Of a stretch of DNA of 64,000 nt, positions 1 to 9,576 are shown one piece after another. The position numbers were made by a program, and so were the translations under genes. This DNA comes from Rhizobium sp. SSA_523 (GTDB lineage: Bacteria; Pseudomonadota; Alphaproteobacteria; Rhizobiales; Rhizobiaceae). The stretch spans positions 3,218,501 through 3,282,500 of the forward strand of contig NZ_CP129382.1 in assembly GCF_030435705.1 (NCBI RefSeq). The letters are read 5' to 3'. The notes below the pieces were generated by a model that was not told the origin of the DNA, ran no database searches, and saw only the letters and a program-made list of their open reading frames with translations. Each line of letters starts with the position of its first letter. Within the stretch, counting starts at the first letter, position 1.

Positions 1-1
1 T

Positions 2-1048
2 TTTGCCGACAAGGTTCAGTCCATGGATCGGCTGAAGATGCTGCTGATCCTGACCATCTGCGATATTCGCGCCGTCGGCCCGGGCGTCTGGAACGGCTGG
101 AAAGGCCAATTGCTGCGCACGCTTTATTACGAGACCGAACTGCTTCTGTCCGGCGGCTTCTCGGAGGTTTCACGCAAGGAGCGCGCCAAGGCGGCCGAGG
201 AAACGCTCGCGGCGGCCTTGTCCGACTGGAGCCAGAAGGAGCGCAAGCTCTATTCCAAGCTCCACTACCAGCCTTACCTTCTCTCGGTCGCACTGGAGGA
301 TCAGGTGCGCCATGCGCAGTTCATCCGCGAGGCCGATGGAGCAGGGCGGGCGCTGGCCACCATGGTGCGCACCGACAGCTTCCGCGCCATCACCGAAATC
401 ACGGTGCTTGCGCCGGATCATCCGCGCCTCCTGTCGATCATCGCGGGAGCCTGCGCTGCCGCCGGAGCCAATATCGCCGATGCGCAGATCTATACGACCA
501 CCGACGGACGGGCGCTCGACACCATTCTCATCAATCGCGAATTTGCCAATGACGAGGACGAACTGCGCCGGGCGGCCACCGTCTGCCGGATGATCGAGGA
601 CGTTCTTTCCGGCAAGAAGCGGCTGCCGGAGGTGATCGCCACCCGCGCCAAGAACAAGAAGCGCAACAAGACCTTCATCGTTCATCCCTCGGCGACGATT
701 TCCAATACGCTGTCGAACAAGTTCACGGTGATCGAGATCGAGGGCCTGGACCGCACCGGTCTGCTTGCGGATATCACCCTTGTCCTGGCCGATCTGTCGC
801 TGGACATTCATTCCGCCCGCATCACGACCTTCGGCGAGAAGGTGATCGATACTTTCTACGTTACCGATCTGGTTGGCCAGAAGGTCACCAACGAGAACCG
901 GCAGGGCACGATCGTGCAGCGGCTGAAGACGGTGATTACAGAGCAGGAAGACGAATTGCGGCGCGGCATGCCCTCCGGCATCATCGCGCCCGATCCGGTC
1001 GCGGTGGCTGCGACCAACCGGCCGCGCAAGAGCCGGGCAGACGCATGA
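2..1048 (+). CDS. glnD: PII uridylyltransferase/uridylyl-removing enzyme, 3' part
   Basis: C-terminal third of GlnD, the bifunctional sensor that uridylylates PII proteins under nitrogen limitation and removes UMP when glutamine is high. The reading frame is open from the first bases, so the gene begins outside the window. The visible part starts at the end of the HD domain ([16 protein letters not shown]). Two ACT domains follow, beginning near [16 protein letters not shown] and [15 protein letters not shown]; these bind glutamine in characterised GlnD. The nucleotidyltransferase domain is not in the window. The stop codon overlaps the murJ start (ATGA), so the two are translationally coupled, an arrangement I recall as usual in rhizobia. 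Confidence 0.96.
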   Translation, partial: FADKVQSMDRLKMLLILTICDIRAVGPGVWNGWKGQLLRTLYYETELLLSGGFSEVSRKERAKAAEETLAAALSDWSQKERKLYSKLHYQPYLLSVALEDQVRHAQFIREADGAGRALATMVRTDSFRAITEITVLAPDHPRLLSIIAGACAAAGANIADAQIYTTTDGRALDTILINREFANDEDELRRAATVCRMIEDVLSGKKRLPEVIATRAKNKKRNKTFIVHPSATISNTLSNKFTVIEIEGLDRTGLLADITLVLADLSLDIHSARITTFGEKVIDTFYVTDLVGQKVTNENRQGTIVQRLKTVITEQEDELRRGMPSGIIAPDPVAVAATNRPRKSRADA

Positions 1049-2628
1049 GCCTCGTCAAGAAATTCGCGACGGTTGGCGGCGCCACGCTCGGAAGCCGGAT
1101 TTTCGGTTTTGCCCGCGAGACCCTGATGGCCGCGGCGCTGGGAACCGGCCCCATGGCCGATGTCTTCTACGCCGCCTTCCGGTTTCCGAACCTGTTCCGC
1201 CGCCTGTTTGCCGAAGGCGCCTTCAACGCTGCCTTCGTGCCGCTGTTTTCCAAGGAAATAGAGGCCAATGGCGTGGAGGGCGCCAAACGCTTCTCCGAAG
1301 AAGTCTTCGGCGTCCTGTTCACGGCATTGCTGGCGATCACCATCGTCATGCAGCTGTCCATGCCGCTATTGGTGCGCTTCATCATTGCCCCGGGCTTTGC
1401 CGAGGATCCGGAAAAGACATCGCTGACCATCCGCATGGCGATCGTGATGTTTCCCTATCTCATGTGCATGTCGCTGACCGCCATGATGAGCGGCATGCTG
1501 AATTCCCTGCATCATTTCTTCGCTGCCGCCATCGCGCCGATCTTCCTCAACCTCGTCATGATCAGCGTCCTCTTCTATACCTTGTGGAATGGCGCCGACC
1601 CGCTGACCACTGCCTGGTATCTATCCTGGAGCGTGCTGGTCGCCGGCGTCCTGCAACTGGCGGTCGTTTATTTCGGCGTGGTCAGGGCGGGCATCAGCAT
1701 TCGATTCCGGCTGCCGAGAATGACGCCGAACGTCAAGCGTCTCCTCATTCTCGCAGTGCCGGCTGCCGTGACCGGCGGCATCACGCAGATCAACCAGATC
1801 ATCGGCCAGGCGATCGCGTCTGGCAAGGAAGGCGCGATCGCCGCGCTGCAATATGCGGACCGGATCTACCAGCTGCCATTGGGCGTGGTCGGCGTGGCCG
1901 TCGGCGTGGTACTTCTGCCGGAGCTCGCCCGGGCGCTGAAGGGCGGTCACATGAAGGAGGCGGAGGGCATCCAGAACCGCTCGCTGGAATTCGTGCTCTT
2001 CCTCACGCTGCCGGCTGCCGGCGGCCTGTGGGTCCTGTCCGAGGCGATTATCCGCGTCCTGTACGAGAGGGGCGCCTTTTCGGCCGAGAATACCGCCGTC
2101 GTTGCCTCCATCCTCGCCATTTACGGGCTGGGCCTGCCGGGTTTCGTCATGATCAAGGCGCTTCAGCCGGGATTTTACGCGCGCGAAGACACCAGGACGC
2201 CCATGCGGTTCACCATCGTTTCGGTGGTCGTCAACTCGACACTGGCCATCACGCTGTTCCCGCTGATCGCCGAACGCGGGATCGCCACAGCCGAGGCCGC
2301 TGCCGGCTGGATCAACACGGTTCTCCTCTTCTCGACGCTGTTGTGGCGCGGCCACCTGAAATGGGAATGGGCGCTTGCCAGGCGCACGGCCCTGCTGCTC
2401 GTCTCGACCGGCGTGATGTGCGCGGCGCTGACCTATGCCCTCGGTCCCGCCGGCCCGTGGCTGACGCCGGAGACGGGGCTCCTGCATCAGGTGATGGCCT
2501 TGTTCGTCCTGATCGCCGTGGCCATGATCGTCTACTTCGCCACGGCCTTCCTGATCGGAGGTGCTGATCTTGGCATGATCCGCCGAAACCTGAAGCGCAA
2601 GCCGCGCACGCCGCCGCCTCAGCAATAG
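1045..2628 (+). CDS. murJ: Lipid II flippase MurJ (MviN)
   Basis: A 527-residue polytopic membrane protein of the MOP/MviN family, which flips lipid-linked peptidoglycan precursor across the inner membrane. The N-terminus has the family signature around [20 protein letters not shown] and [19 protein letters not shown], with about 14 hydrophobic segments after it and a basic proline-rich tail. Length matches the family. The ATG overlaps the glnD stop by 4 bp, indicating coupled translation. The 3' end overlaps the convergent M15 peptidase gene by 10 bp. An essential gene of cell-wall synthesis; no oddities seen. Confidence 0.96.
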   Translation: MSLVKKFATVGGATLGSRIFGFARETLMAAALGTGPMADVFYAAFRFPNLFRRLFAEGAFNAAFVPLFSKEIEANGVEGAKRFSEEVFGVLFTALLAITIVMQLSMPLLVRFIIAPGFAEDPEKTSLTIRMAIVMFPYLMCMSLTAMMSGMLNSLHHFFAAAIAPIFLNLVMISVLFYTLWNGADPLTTAWYLSWSVLVAGVLQLAVVYFGVVRAGISIRFRLPRMTPNVKRLLILAVPAAVTGGITQINQIIGQAIASGKEGAIAALQYADRIYQLPLGVVGVAVGVVLLPELARALKGGHMKEAEGIQNRSLEFVLFLTLPAAGGLWVLSEAIIRVLYERGAFSAENTAVVASILAIYGLGLPGFVMIKALQPGFYAREDTRTPMRFTIVSVVVNSTLAITLFPLIAERGIATAEAAAGWINTVLLFSTLLWRGHLKWEWALARRTALLLVSTGVMCAALTYALGPAGPWLTPETGLLHQVMALFVLIAVAMIVYFATAFLIGGADLGMIRRNLKRKPRTPPPQQ

Positions 2629-3038
2629 ACCCAGCGGCGCTTCGGGCCGATATCGACATGGATAATGCCGTTGCAATAGCGGCCTATGCCGCCAATGCCC
2701 GGCGCGCTGGCGGCTGCCGCGACGATCTTGCGATCGGAAACGCCGGGCACCCGGATATCGGCCGCCAGGCAATGGCTGTGCTGCGAGGTTCCCGAGCGCG
2801 GACGATGGCCGGAGGTGACGACCGGTTTCTTGCCGGTCTTGGCCGCGATATGGGCCAGTATGGCTTCCAGTCTTTCGGGGAAGCAGCCGGTTTTGACGCT
2901 GACGCGCTGCACAGTATAGGCGGCGCTGTAATCATGCTTGAACAAAGTGCTCCGTCGCTTTTTCGAATTGGTTTCTGCCGCGACCGCAGAAGAGAGAGCA
3001 ATCACGCTCGCAAGCGCGACGCAAAACAGTCTACGCAT
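2619..3038 (-). CDS. Secreted M15-type peptidase-like protein (D-Ala-D-Ala carboxypeptidase fold)
   Basis: A 139-residue protein with an N-terminal signal peptide (MRRLFCVALASVIALSSAVA, cleavage near AVAAE). The C-terminal half carries the M15_3/M15A zinc-site pattern: SGHRP, then SQHSHCLAADI giving H87 and D94, then HVDIG giving H127 and D129. In the family this fold cleaves or binds peptidoglycan stem peptides in the periplasm. The protein is short, containing little beyond the catalytic core, with four cysteines in the mature part (51, 90, 122, 139) that could form disulfides. It is convergent with murJ. The exact substrate is not visible from sequence. Confidence 0.85.
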   Translation of the reverse strand: MRRLFCVALASVIALSSAVAAETNSKKRRSTLFKHDYSAAYTVQRVSVKTGCFPERLEAILAHIAAKTGKKPVVTSGHRPRSGTSQHSHCLAADIRVPGVSDRKIVAAAASAPGIGGIGRYCNGIIHVDIGPKRRWVYC

Positions 3039-3389
3039 TGAGTGCTCCTTGAAACAGACCGTCCTTCAATGGACGGCCGGTGATGGCAGAGCATGTGGTT
3101 TCAGAAAGTGACCCGAATAAGGTCATTTTTGCTCAAACTGGAGATAAGTCGGCCGTTTATATTAAAGCACGTTAAGAAATTCTAACATTACGGGTGTTTC
3201 TTGACATTCTGCATCCGACGGTATTTGTCTTGCGCGTGAGCCTGCAAGCATGTGGAAACGGGGAGGAATGGCGTTGCCGCAAAAGTGATGGATTGCCGTC
3301 AAATTGCCTCGAACGCCTATTGTTTTCCGAGACGGTTTCGCATTTCTTGCGCGCCCAACCCAATAAGAACCGGGGAAAAGGAGAAACCT
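3039..3389. other. Intergenic region upstream of oligopeptide transporter
   Basis: 351 bp between the divergent M15 peptidase and the binding-protein gene. It is more AT-rich than its surroundings, especially 3110-3210. A TTGACA hexamer lies at 3201-3206, but no well-spaced -10 follows, so I do not call a promoter. A strong Shine-Dalgarno (AAAGGAGAAA) immediately precedes the ATG at 3390. I see no RNA gene or repeat here. An in-frame ATG at 3252 would extend the transporter gene but puts a non-signal, arginine-rich stretch ahead of the signal peptide, so I rejected it. Confidence 0.5.
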
Positions 3390-4988
3390 ATGGGCTTCCT
3401 CAATCGGACTTTGGCATCCACAATGCTCGCCGGCGCACTCGTCTTCGGCGCGTCGAGCGCCTTTGCGGAGGCGGTGCTTCATCGCGGCAATAGCGGTGAA
3501 CCGCAAACTCTGGACTATGCGCATATCTCGATCGACATCGAGGGCTTTGTCGTCAAGGACCTGTTCGAAGGCCTGACGGTCTATGACGCCGCGGGCAAGA
3601 TCGTGCCGGGCTCGGCCGAAAGCTGGACCGTCTCGGATGATGGTACCGTCTACACCTTCAAGATCCGCGACAATGCCAAGTGGTCCGACGGGACCCCGGT
3701 CACGGCCGGTGATTTCGAATTCGCCATGCGCCGGGTCGAGGATCCGAAGACCGCCGCCGGCTATGCCAACATCCTCTACCCGATCAAGAATGCCGAGAAG
3801 GTCAACAAGGGCGAATTGCCGCTCGACCAGCTGGGCGTGAAGGCCGTGGATGACAAGACCTTCCAGATCACCCTGGAGCGCCCGACCCCCTTCTTCCTGC
3901 AGCTTCTCGCGCACCAGACGGCCCTGCCGATCAGCAAGGCGAATTTCGAGAAGTTCGGCGATCAGTTCGTCAAGCCGGGCAACATGGTCTCCAACGGCGC
4001 CTTCAAGCTGCAGTCGCATGTGCCGAACGATACGCTGACGGTCGTCAAGAACGACCAGTATTGGGATGTCGCCAATGTGAAGCTCGACAAGGTCATCTTC
4101 TACCCGATCGATGACGATGCCGCCTCCGTCCGCCGCTTCGAAGCGAAGGAAATGGACCTCGTCTACAATTTCTCAGCCGACCAGATCAAACGCCTGCGCG
4201 AGAGCTATGGCGAGCAGGTCCATGTCAATCCGTCGCTCGCGACCTATTACTATACATTCGACACCCGCGAGGCCCCCTATAGCGACGTGCGCGTCCGCAC
4301 CGCGCTTTCGATGGCCGTCGACCGCGACTTCCTGGCCAGCGAAATCTATTCCGGCGCCCAATTGCCCGCCTATCACCTGGTTCCGCCGGGCATGGAAGGC
4401 TATGGCGAAGGCGCTGTGCCCGAATGGGCTTCGATCTCGCAGATCGACCGCGAAGACAAGGCCATCGCGCTGATGAAGGAAGCCGGTTACGGCGAGGGCG
4501 CAAAGCCGCTTTCGATCGAGATCCGCTACAACACCAATGCCAATCACGAGCGCGTGGCAACCGCAGTTGCCGATATGTGGAAGAACACGTTCGGCGCGAC
4601 TGTCTCGCTGGTGAACCTCGACGTGGCGTCTCACTATGCTTATCTGCAGGAAGGCGGAAAATTCAACGTCGCGCGCGCCGGCTGGACGGCCGATTATGCC
4701 GATCCGGAAAACTTCCTGGCGCTGAACATCAGCACCAACAAGACCTTCAACTACGCCAAGTACAACAATGCCGAATTCGACAAGCTGATGCAGCAATCCT
4801 ATGCCGAGCAGGATCAAGCCAAGCGCATCGAACTCCTGAAGCAGGCGGAAGCGCTGATCAGCCGTGACCAGCCAATCGCGCCCCTGATGAACACGGCCAA
4901 TCTGTGGCTCGTGTCCCAGCGCGTATCGGGCTGGCAGGATAACGCGGTCAACGAACACCTCTCCAAGTTCCTCAGCGTTTCCGAATAA
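3390..4988 (+). CDS. Oligopeptide ABC transporter, periplasmic binding protein (OppA-like)
   Basis: A 532-residue SBP_bac_5 family protein that captures peptides in the periplasm and hands them to the permeases encoded next. The start at 3390 is set by an AAAGGAGAAA ribosome site and by the signal peptide that follows (MGFLNRTLASTMLAGALVFG, cleavage near AFAEA). Family features include FEGLTVYDAAGKIVPGSAES, TFKIRDNAKWSDGTPVTAGD and the late RAGWTADYADPENFL. It heads the operon and is separated from the permeases by a strong hairpin, consistent with the binding protein being made in excess. Ligand specificity cannot be read; the length and motifs are OppA/MppA-like rather than DppA-like. Confidence 0.9.
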   Translation: MGFLNRTLASTMLAGALVFGASSAFAEAVLHRGNSGEPQTLDYAHISIDIEGFVVKDLFEGLTVYDAAGKIVPGSAESWTVSDDGTVYTFKIRDNAKWSDGTPVTAGDFEFAMRRVEDPKTAAGYANILYPIKNAEKVNKGELPLDQLGVKAVDDKTFQITLERPTPFFLQLLAHQTALPISKANFEKFGDQFVKPGNMVSNGAFKLQSHVPNDTLTVVKNDQYWDVANVKLDKVIFYPIDDDAASVRRFEAKEMDLVYNFSADQIKRLRESYGEQVHVNPSLATYYYTFDTREAPYSDVRVRTALSMAVDRDFLASEIYSGAQLPAYHLVPPGMEGYGEGAVPEWASISQIDREDKAIALMKEAGYGEGAKPLSIEIRYNTNANHERVATAVADMWKNTFGATVSLVNLDVASHYAYLQEGGKFNVARAGWTADYADPENFLALNISTNKTFNYAKYNNAEFDKLMQQSYAEQDQAKRIELLKQAEALISRDQPIAPLMNTANLWLVSQRVSGWQDNAVNEHLSKFLSVSE

Positions 4989-5003
4989 TCGTAAAGGGAG
5001 AAT

Positions 5004-5050
5004 GACGCGCGGCCGCCCGAAAAAAAGGGTGCCGCGCGTCCGTTCTTTTT
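5004..5050 (+). terminator. Strong hairpin between binding protein and permease genes
   Basis: A perfect 10-bp stem (GACGCGCGGC at 5004-5013 with GCCGCGCGTC at 5031-5040) encloses a second small CCC/GGG stem with an A-rich loop, followed by CGTTCTTTTT. It sits 15 bp after the binding-protein stop and just before the permease start. It can act as a partial terminator or a 3' stabiliser, lowering permease and ATPase expression relative to the binding protein, a known arrangement in ABC importer operons. The hairpin is seen directly; the attenuation role is inferred. Confidence 0.75.
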
Positions 5051-5056
5051 GAGCCC

Positions 5057-5980
5057 ATGATCAGCTTTGTCCTGCGACGGCTGATGAGTGCCGTTCCCAC
5101 GGTCTTCATCGTCGTGACGATTTCGTTCTTTCTGATGCGCTTCGCGCCGGGCGGCCCGTTCAACCTGGAACGCCCGCTGCCGCCTCAGACCATGGCGAAT
5201 ATTCTCGCCACCTACCAACTCGACCAGCCGCTGTGGAAACAATATCTCCACTATGTCGGCAATGCCGTGACCGGCGATTTCGGGCCGAGTTTCATCTATA
5301 AGGACAACACCGTTGCCGAACTGATCGGCAAGGCGCTGCCTTACTCGGTGCAGCTTGGCAGCTTTGCCATTCTGATTGCCCTGATCGGCGGTGTGATCAT
5401 CGGCACGATTGCCGCTCTGCGTCAGAACAGCGTGCTGGATTTCGGCCTGATGGCCTTCGCCACCGTGGGCGTGACCATCCCCAATTTCGTTGTCGGCCCG
5501 GTGCTGACCCTGATCTTCGCCGTCATCCTCTCCTGGCTGCCGGCGGGTGGATGGGGCGATGGTTCCGCACAATATCTCATTCTGCCGATGATCGCGCTCG
5601 CCCTGCCGCAGCTCGCCGTCTTCGCGCGCCTGACCCGTGGGGCCATGATCGAAGCCCTGCATACCGATCATATCCGCACCGCGAAGGCCTACGGCCTGCC
5701 CTCCCGCGTCGTCGTTGTCACCCATGCGCTGCGGGGCGCCATGCTGCCGGTGGTCTCCTATCTCGCCCCTTGCGCCGCGGCGCTGCTCACCGGTTCGGCC
5801 GTGGTGGAAAGCATCTTCACCATTCCCGGCGTCGGGCGCTATTTCGTCCTCGGAGCCCTCAACCGCGACTATCCGCTGGTGATGGGCACCGTGATCCTCG
5901 TCGCGATCTTCGTGATCGTCTTCAACCTCATCGTCGACATCGCCTATGGCCTGCTCGACCCGAGGGTTCGCCATGACTGA
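5057..5980 (+). CDS. Oligopeptide ABC transporter permease (OppB-like)
   Basis: A 307-residue inner-membrane permease of the DppB/OppB type, with an N-terminal transmembrane helix (MISFVLRRLMSAVPTVFIVV), the conserved periplasmic start of the family (RFAPGGPFNLERPLPP) and five further hydrophobic segments. The ATPase-contacting EAA loop lies around HIRTAKAYGLPSRVVVVTHA. It pairs with the OppC-like permease, whose gene overlaps it by 8 bp. It follows the hairpin after the binding-protein gene and belongs to the same operon. Confidence 0.93.
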   Translation: MISFVLRRLMSAVPTVFIVVTISFFLMRFAPGGPFNLERPLPPQTMANILATYQLDQPLWKQYLHYVGNAVTGDFGPSFIYKDNTVAELIGKALPYSVQLGSFAILIALIGGVIIGTIAALRQNSVLDFGLMAFATVGVTIPNFVVGPVLTLIFAVILSWLPAGGWGDGSAQYLILPMIALALPQLAVFARLTRGAMIEALHTDHIRTAKAYGLPSRVVVVTHALRGAMLPVVSYLAPCAAALLTGSAVVESIFTIPGVGRYFVLGALNRDYPLVMGTVILVAIFVIVFNLIVDIAYGLLDPRVRHD

Positions 5981-7094
5981 TATTTCCGCAAGCAAGCCGG
6001 CCATCGAGGGCCGAAGCCTCGGCCAACTGGCCTGGCTGCGTTTTCGCCGCAACAAGGCCGCCATGGGCGGCTGCTTCATGCTGCTCCTGATCGGCCTGTT
6101 TTCCTTTGCCGGGCCGTTTTTCGTGCCGCATGCCTATGACGAGGTCTTCCCGTCCTACGTCACCATTCCGCCGAGCCTTGATCCGCGGCCGGATCCGAAG
6201 AGCCTGGAAGACGTGGCGGCGTCGGCCGCCAAGCGCGCCCGCCTGACTCTCGACGCGTTCGAGCTGGAGGACGGCGTCTTTACGGCAACCGTGACGTCCG
6301 CCAGTCCCATCGATCCGCGAGCCATCCGCTATTTCGACCGGGTCAACGAGTTCAAGAACACGCAAGTCAAGGAAACCGCGGCCGACCAGAAGAGCATGGT
6401 GCTGACGGGGACCGTCGACCAGAAATATTTCTTCTTCGGCACCGACAGCAATGGCCGCGATCTTTTGGTGCGCGTCATGCTGGGAGGCCAGATATCGATT
6501 GCCGTCGGCCTCGCCGCCTCGCTCGTCTCCCTTGGCATCGGCGTCATCTATGGCGCGACCTCGGGCTATCTGGGGGGGCGCATCGACAATATCATGATGC
6601 GGCTGGTGGAAATCCTCTATTCGCTGCCCTTCGTCTTTCTCGTCGTCGTGCTGGTCGTCTTCTTCGGCCGGTCGGTGATCCTGATCTTCATCGTCATCGG
6701 CGCGGTCCAATGGCTGGAAATGGCCCGTATCGTCCGCGGCCAGACCCTGTCCTTGAAGCGGCGCGAATTCGTCGGTGCGGCCCAGGCGCTCGGCCTGACG
6801 GATTGGCAGATCATCCGCCGCCACATCATTCCCAATACGATCGGTCCGGTGATCGTCTTCGTCACCGTCGTCGTGCCGCAGGTCATCCTGACCGAGAGCT
6901 TCCTCTCCTTCCTCGGCCTCGGCGTGCAGGCGCCTTTGGCAAGCTGGGGCACGCTGATCTCGGAGGGCGCCAAGAACATGCAGAACGCACCCTGGCTGCT
7001 GATCTTCCCGTCGATCTTCTTCGTGCTTACGCTGTTCTCGCTGAATTTCGTCGGCGATGGCCTGCGCGATGCCCTCGATCCGAAGGACCGTTGA
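5973..7094 (+). CDS. Oligopeptide ABC transporter permease (OppC-like)
   Basis: A 373-residue permease, partner of the OppB-like protein. I chose the ATG at 5973, giving an 8-bp overlap with the preceding gene; an ATG at 5946 would add nine residues. An N-terminal helix near residues 32-48 is followed by an unusually long extracytoplasmic insertion of about 90 residues, from HAYDEVFPSY to TVDQKYFFFGTDSNGRDLL, before the membrane core. The EAA loop is near RREFVGAAQALGLTDWQ. Long OppC proteins of this kind occur in proteobacteria; the insertion probably contacts the binding protein, which is my inference. Confidence 0.93.
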   Translation: MTDISASKPAIEGRSLGQLAWLRFRRNKAAMGGCFMLLLIGLFSFAGPFFVPHAYDEVFPSYVTIPPSLDPRPDPKSLEDVAASAAKRARLTLDAFELEDGVFTATVTSASPIDPRAIRYFDRVNEFKNTQVKETAADQKSMVLTGTVDQKYFFFGTDSNGRDLLVRVMLGGQISIAVGLAASLVSLGIGVIYGATSGYLGGRIDNIMMRLVEILYSLPFVFLVVVLVVFFGRSVILIFIVIGAVQWLEMARIVRGQTLSLKRREFVGAAQALGLTDWQIIRRHIIPNTIGPVIVFVTVVVPQVILTESFLSFLGLGVQAPLASWGTLISEGAKNMQNAPWLLIFPSIFFVLTLFSLNFVGDGLRDALDPKDR

Positions 7095-7096
7095 TC

Positions 7097-8704
7097 ATGG
7101 TGAAAGACAATAACAGCAATGCCGTGCTGATGGTCGAGAACCTGAAGGTGGATTTCGCCACGCCCGACGGCGAGGTTCAGGCGGTCAAGGGCACGAACTT
7201 CTCCGTCGCCAAAGGCGAGACGCTCGCAATCGTCGGTGAAAGCGGTTCGGGCAAGAGCCAGACCATGATGGCGATCATGGGGCTGCTCGCGGCCAATGGC
7301 CGTGTCAGCGGCTCGGCCCGCTATCGCGACCAGGAACTGGTCAATGCCTCCCTGTCGCAGCTGAACGGCGTGCGCGGCTCCAAGATCACGATGATCTTCC
7401 AGGAGCCCATGACATCGCTTGATCCGCTCTACACGATCGGCAGGCAGATCGCCGAACCGTTGATCCACCACCGCAATATGGGAAAGCGCGCAGCGCGTGA
7501 GAGAGTGCTGGAACTGCTGAGGCTGGTCGGCATTCCGGAGCCGGACCGTCGGATCGACAGCTATCCGCATGAAATGTCCGGCGGACAGCGCCAGCGCGTG
7601 ATGATCGCCATGGCGCTCGCCAACGAGCCGGATCTTCTGATCGCCGACGAGCCGACAACGGCGCTGGATGTGACGATCCAGGCGCAGATCCTGGATCTTC
7701 TGGCGGATCTGCAGAAACGCTTCGGCATGGCCATCGTCCTGATCACCCATGATCTGGGCGTGGTGAAGCATGTGGCCGACCGGGTGATCGTCATGCGGCG
7801 TGGCGAAGTCGTCGAAGAAGGCACCCGGGACGAGATCTTCGACCATGCGCGCCATGACTATACGAAGATGCTGCTGGCGGCCGAACCCTCCGGCGCCAAG
7901 GCACCGCCGGCACCGGATGCGCCGATCATCCTGGAAGGCCGCAATGTCACGGTGGATTTCCAGATCGGCTCCGGCATCCTGTTCAAGAGCAACCGCACCT
8001 TCCGGGCGGTGGATACCGTTAATATCTCGCTCCGGCAGGGGCAGACCATCGGCATCGTCGGCGAATCCGGCTCGGGAAAATCCACTCTGGGTCGCGCACT
8101 CCTGCGCCTGCTGGAATCGGAGGGTCGCTACCGGTTCGAGACCAATGACATCTCGCTGCTGGACCGGCGCGCCATGCGGCCCTTCCGCCGCCAGATGCAG
8201 CTCGTCTTCCAGGATCCTTACGGTTCCCTGTCGCCGCGTCAGACCGTGGGCGAGATCATCACCGAAGGGCTTTTCGTCCACGAGCCGAACCTCAGCAAGG
8301 CCGACCGCGACAAGCGGGCCATCGAGGCCTTGACGGAGGTCGGTCTGGATCCGGCCGCCCGCAACCGCTATCCGCACGAATTTTCCGGCGGCCAGCGCCA
8401 GCGCATCGCCATTGCGCGGTCGATGATCCTGAAACCGAAAGTGGTGATCCTCGACGAGCCCACCTCGGCGCTCGATCGCTCGGTGCAGCGGCAGGTGATC
8501 GATCTCTTGCGGGATCTCCAGCAGAAGCACGATCTGTCCTATGTCTTCATCAGCCACGATCTCTCCGTGGTCCGGGCCATTTCGGATCATGTGATCGTCA
8601 TGAAGAGCGGCAAGATCGTCGAGGAGGGGCCGACGGAGGAGATCTTCGAAAGCCCGGCGCAGGATTACACCAAGGCCCTGATCGCTGCCGCCTTCACGCA
8701 TTGA
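7097..8704 (+). CDS. Fused double ATPase of oligopeptide ABC transporter (OppD-OppF fusion)
   Basis: 535 residues with two complete ABC modules. The first has Walker A GESGSGKS at about 47-54, signature SGGQRQR and Walker [13 protein letters not shown]. The second has GESGSGKS near 320, [13 protein letters not shown] and [12 protein letters not shown]. OppD and OppF are therefore on one polypeptide, as in YejF and GsiA, and power the two permeases just upstream. The start at 7097 lies 2 bp after the oppC stop. This is the last gene of the operon; the sequence after it has no clear terminator. Confidence 0.94.
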   Translation: MVKDNNSNAVLMVENLKVDFATPDGEVQAVKGTNFSVAKGETLAIVGESGSGKSQTMMAIMGLLAANGRVSGSARYRDQELVNASLSQLNGVRGSKITMIFQEPMTSLDPLYTIGRQIAEPLIHHRNMGKRAARERVLELLRLVGIPEPDRRIDSYPHEMSGGQRQRVMIAMALANEPDLLIADEPTTALDVTIQAQILDLLADLQKRFGMAIVLITHDLGVVKHVADRVIVMRRGEVVEEGTRDEIFDHARHDYTKMLLAAEPSGAKAPPAPDAPIILEGRNVTVDFQIGSGILFKSNRTFRAVDTVNISLRQGQTIGIVGESGSGKSTLGRALLRLLESEGRYRFETNDISLLDRRAMRPFRRQMQLVFQDPYGSLSPRQTVGEIITEGLFVHEPNLSKADRDKRAIEALTEVGLDPAARNRYPHEFSGGQRQRIAIARSMILKPKVVILDEPTSALDRSVQRQVIDLLRDLQQKHDLSYVFISHDLSVVRAISDHVIVMKSGKIVEEGPTEEIFESPAQDYTKALIAAAFTH

Positions 8705-8759
8705 TCGGTTACCTTGCGTCATGCTCGGGCTCGTCTCGGGCATTTTCGACCCGTTCCTT

Positions 8760-8804
8760 GTCATCGACGCCATCGACGCCATCAACGGCATCAACGCCAC
8801 CAAT
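8760..8804. repeat. 9-bp degenerate tandem repeat, five units
   Basis: Five consecutive 9-bp units resembling GCCATCGAC / GCCATCAAC occupy the spacer between the ABC ATPase and the VOC gene. Short frames read through them on the + strand, but these lack a ribosome site and any recognisable protein, so I treat the stretch as noncoding. It is one of several short-period repeats in this window. Confidence 0.6.
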
Positions 8805-8936
8805 CCTCGGCGCAGGGCCCGCGATGACGGCGGATAGGCGTCAATCGGCGCCCGGCTTTCGCCGGGTGCTGTCGTCGAGGGTTGCGCGCTGACAGTGCGC
8901 CATGCTCATGTGGCAAAATCCAAGCTGGAGAGCCGC

Positions 8937-9338
8937 ATGCAGCAGACGTCTATCTTTCTCGTCACCCTCCTTGTTGATGATTACGACCGTGCCAAGACCT
9001 TCTATTGCCGCACGCTCGGTTTCGACTGCGTCTTCGACACGCCTCTGCCGGAGGAGGGCAAGCGCTGGCTCGTCGTCAGGCCGAAGGGCGGCGAGGGTGC
9101 GGGTCTTCTGCTCGCCAAGGCCGTTGGCGCGGCCGAGCAGGCGGCCATTGGCCAGCAGACGGCCGGCCGGGTCTCGTTTTTCCTCAAGACCGACGATTTC
9201 GCCCGCGATCACGCGGCATTCCTGGCGGAAGGGGTCCGCTTTCTCGAGGAACCGCGGCACGAAGCCTATGGGACGGTGGCCGTCTTTGCCGATCTCTACG
9301 GCAATCTTTGGGATCTTATCCAGCACGCAGAAGGCTGA
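8937..9338 (+). CDS. VOC (glyoxalase/dioxygenase superfamily) protein
   Basis: A 133-residue single-module VOC protein. The opening strand SIFLVTLLVDDYDRAKTFY and closing DLYGNLWDLIQ are typical of the glyoxalase/bleomycin-resistance fold, which usually works as a dimer and binds a metal through His and Glu. Enzymatic activity cannot be assigned. I chose the ATG at 8937, preceded by CTGGAGAG; a GTG at 8895 would add an unrelated leader. It stands alone between the peptide transporter and trpS. Confidence 0.8.
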   Translation: MQQTSIFLVTLLVDDYDRAKTFYCRTLGFDCVFDTPLPEEGKRWLVVRPKGGEGAGLLLAKAVGAAEQAAIGQQTAGRVSFFLKTDDFARDHAAFLAEGVRFLEEPRHEAYGTVAVFADLYGNLWDLIQHAEG

Positions 9339-9576
9339 TCAGAACCTTCCTCTCGTCCCGATCCTCTGTGTGCAGGCTGACGCGACAGGTGAGCCGCGAG
9401 ACGCAGATTAACCCGCTTTGTTGTCCGCAAGCCACTTGATCGCAGGCCTGCTGCCATGCTTGATGCGCGACTGCAAAACCCTGGCCCTCAAGGGCGGGTC
9501 GCGAAGAGATCTTCACCCTCTCCGATGGCCCGTTCCCGAAAGCCTGTGGCCCTCCACCAGCCTTAACGAGGACGAT

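Noticed and set aside
3201..3227. Promoter for the first peptide importer at TTGACA
   Set aside because: The -35 is perfect but the nearest -10-like hexamers (TATTTG, GTATTT) give spacers of only 14-15 bp.
6617..8803. A 728-codon open frame on the minus strand across the oppC/ATPase genes
   Set aside because: It is antisense to strongly conserved permease and ATPase genes, is rich in His/Asp/Arg as expected of a high-GC shadow frame, and has no domain or ribosome site.
9339..9576. Possible tryptophan attenuator or T-box before trpS
   Set aside because: No Trp-codon leader peptide, no terminator/antiterminator pair, and T-boxes are not expected upstream of trpS in this group.
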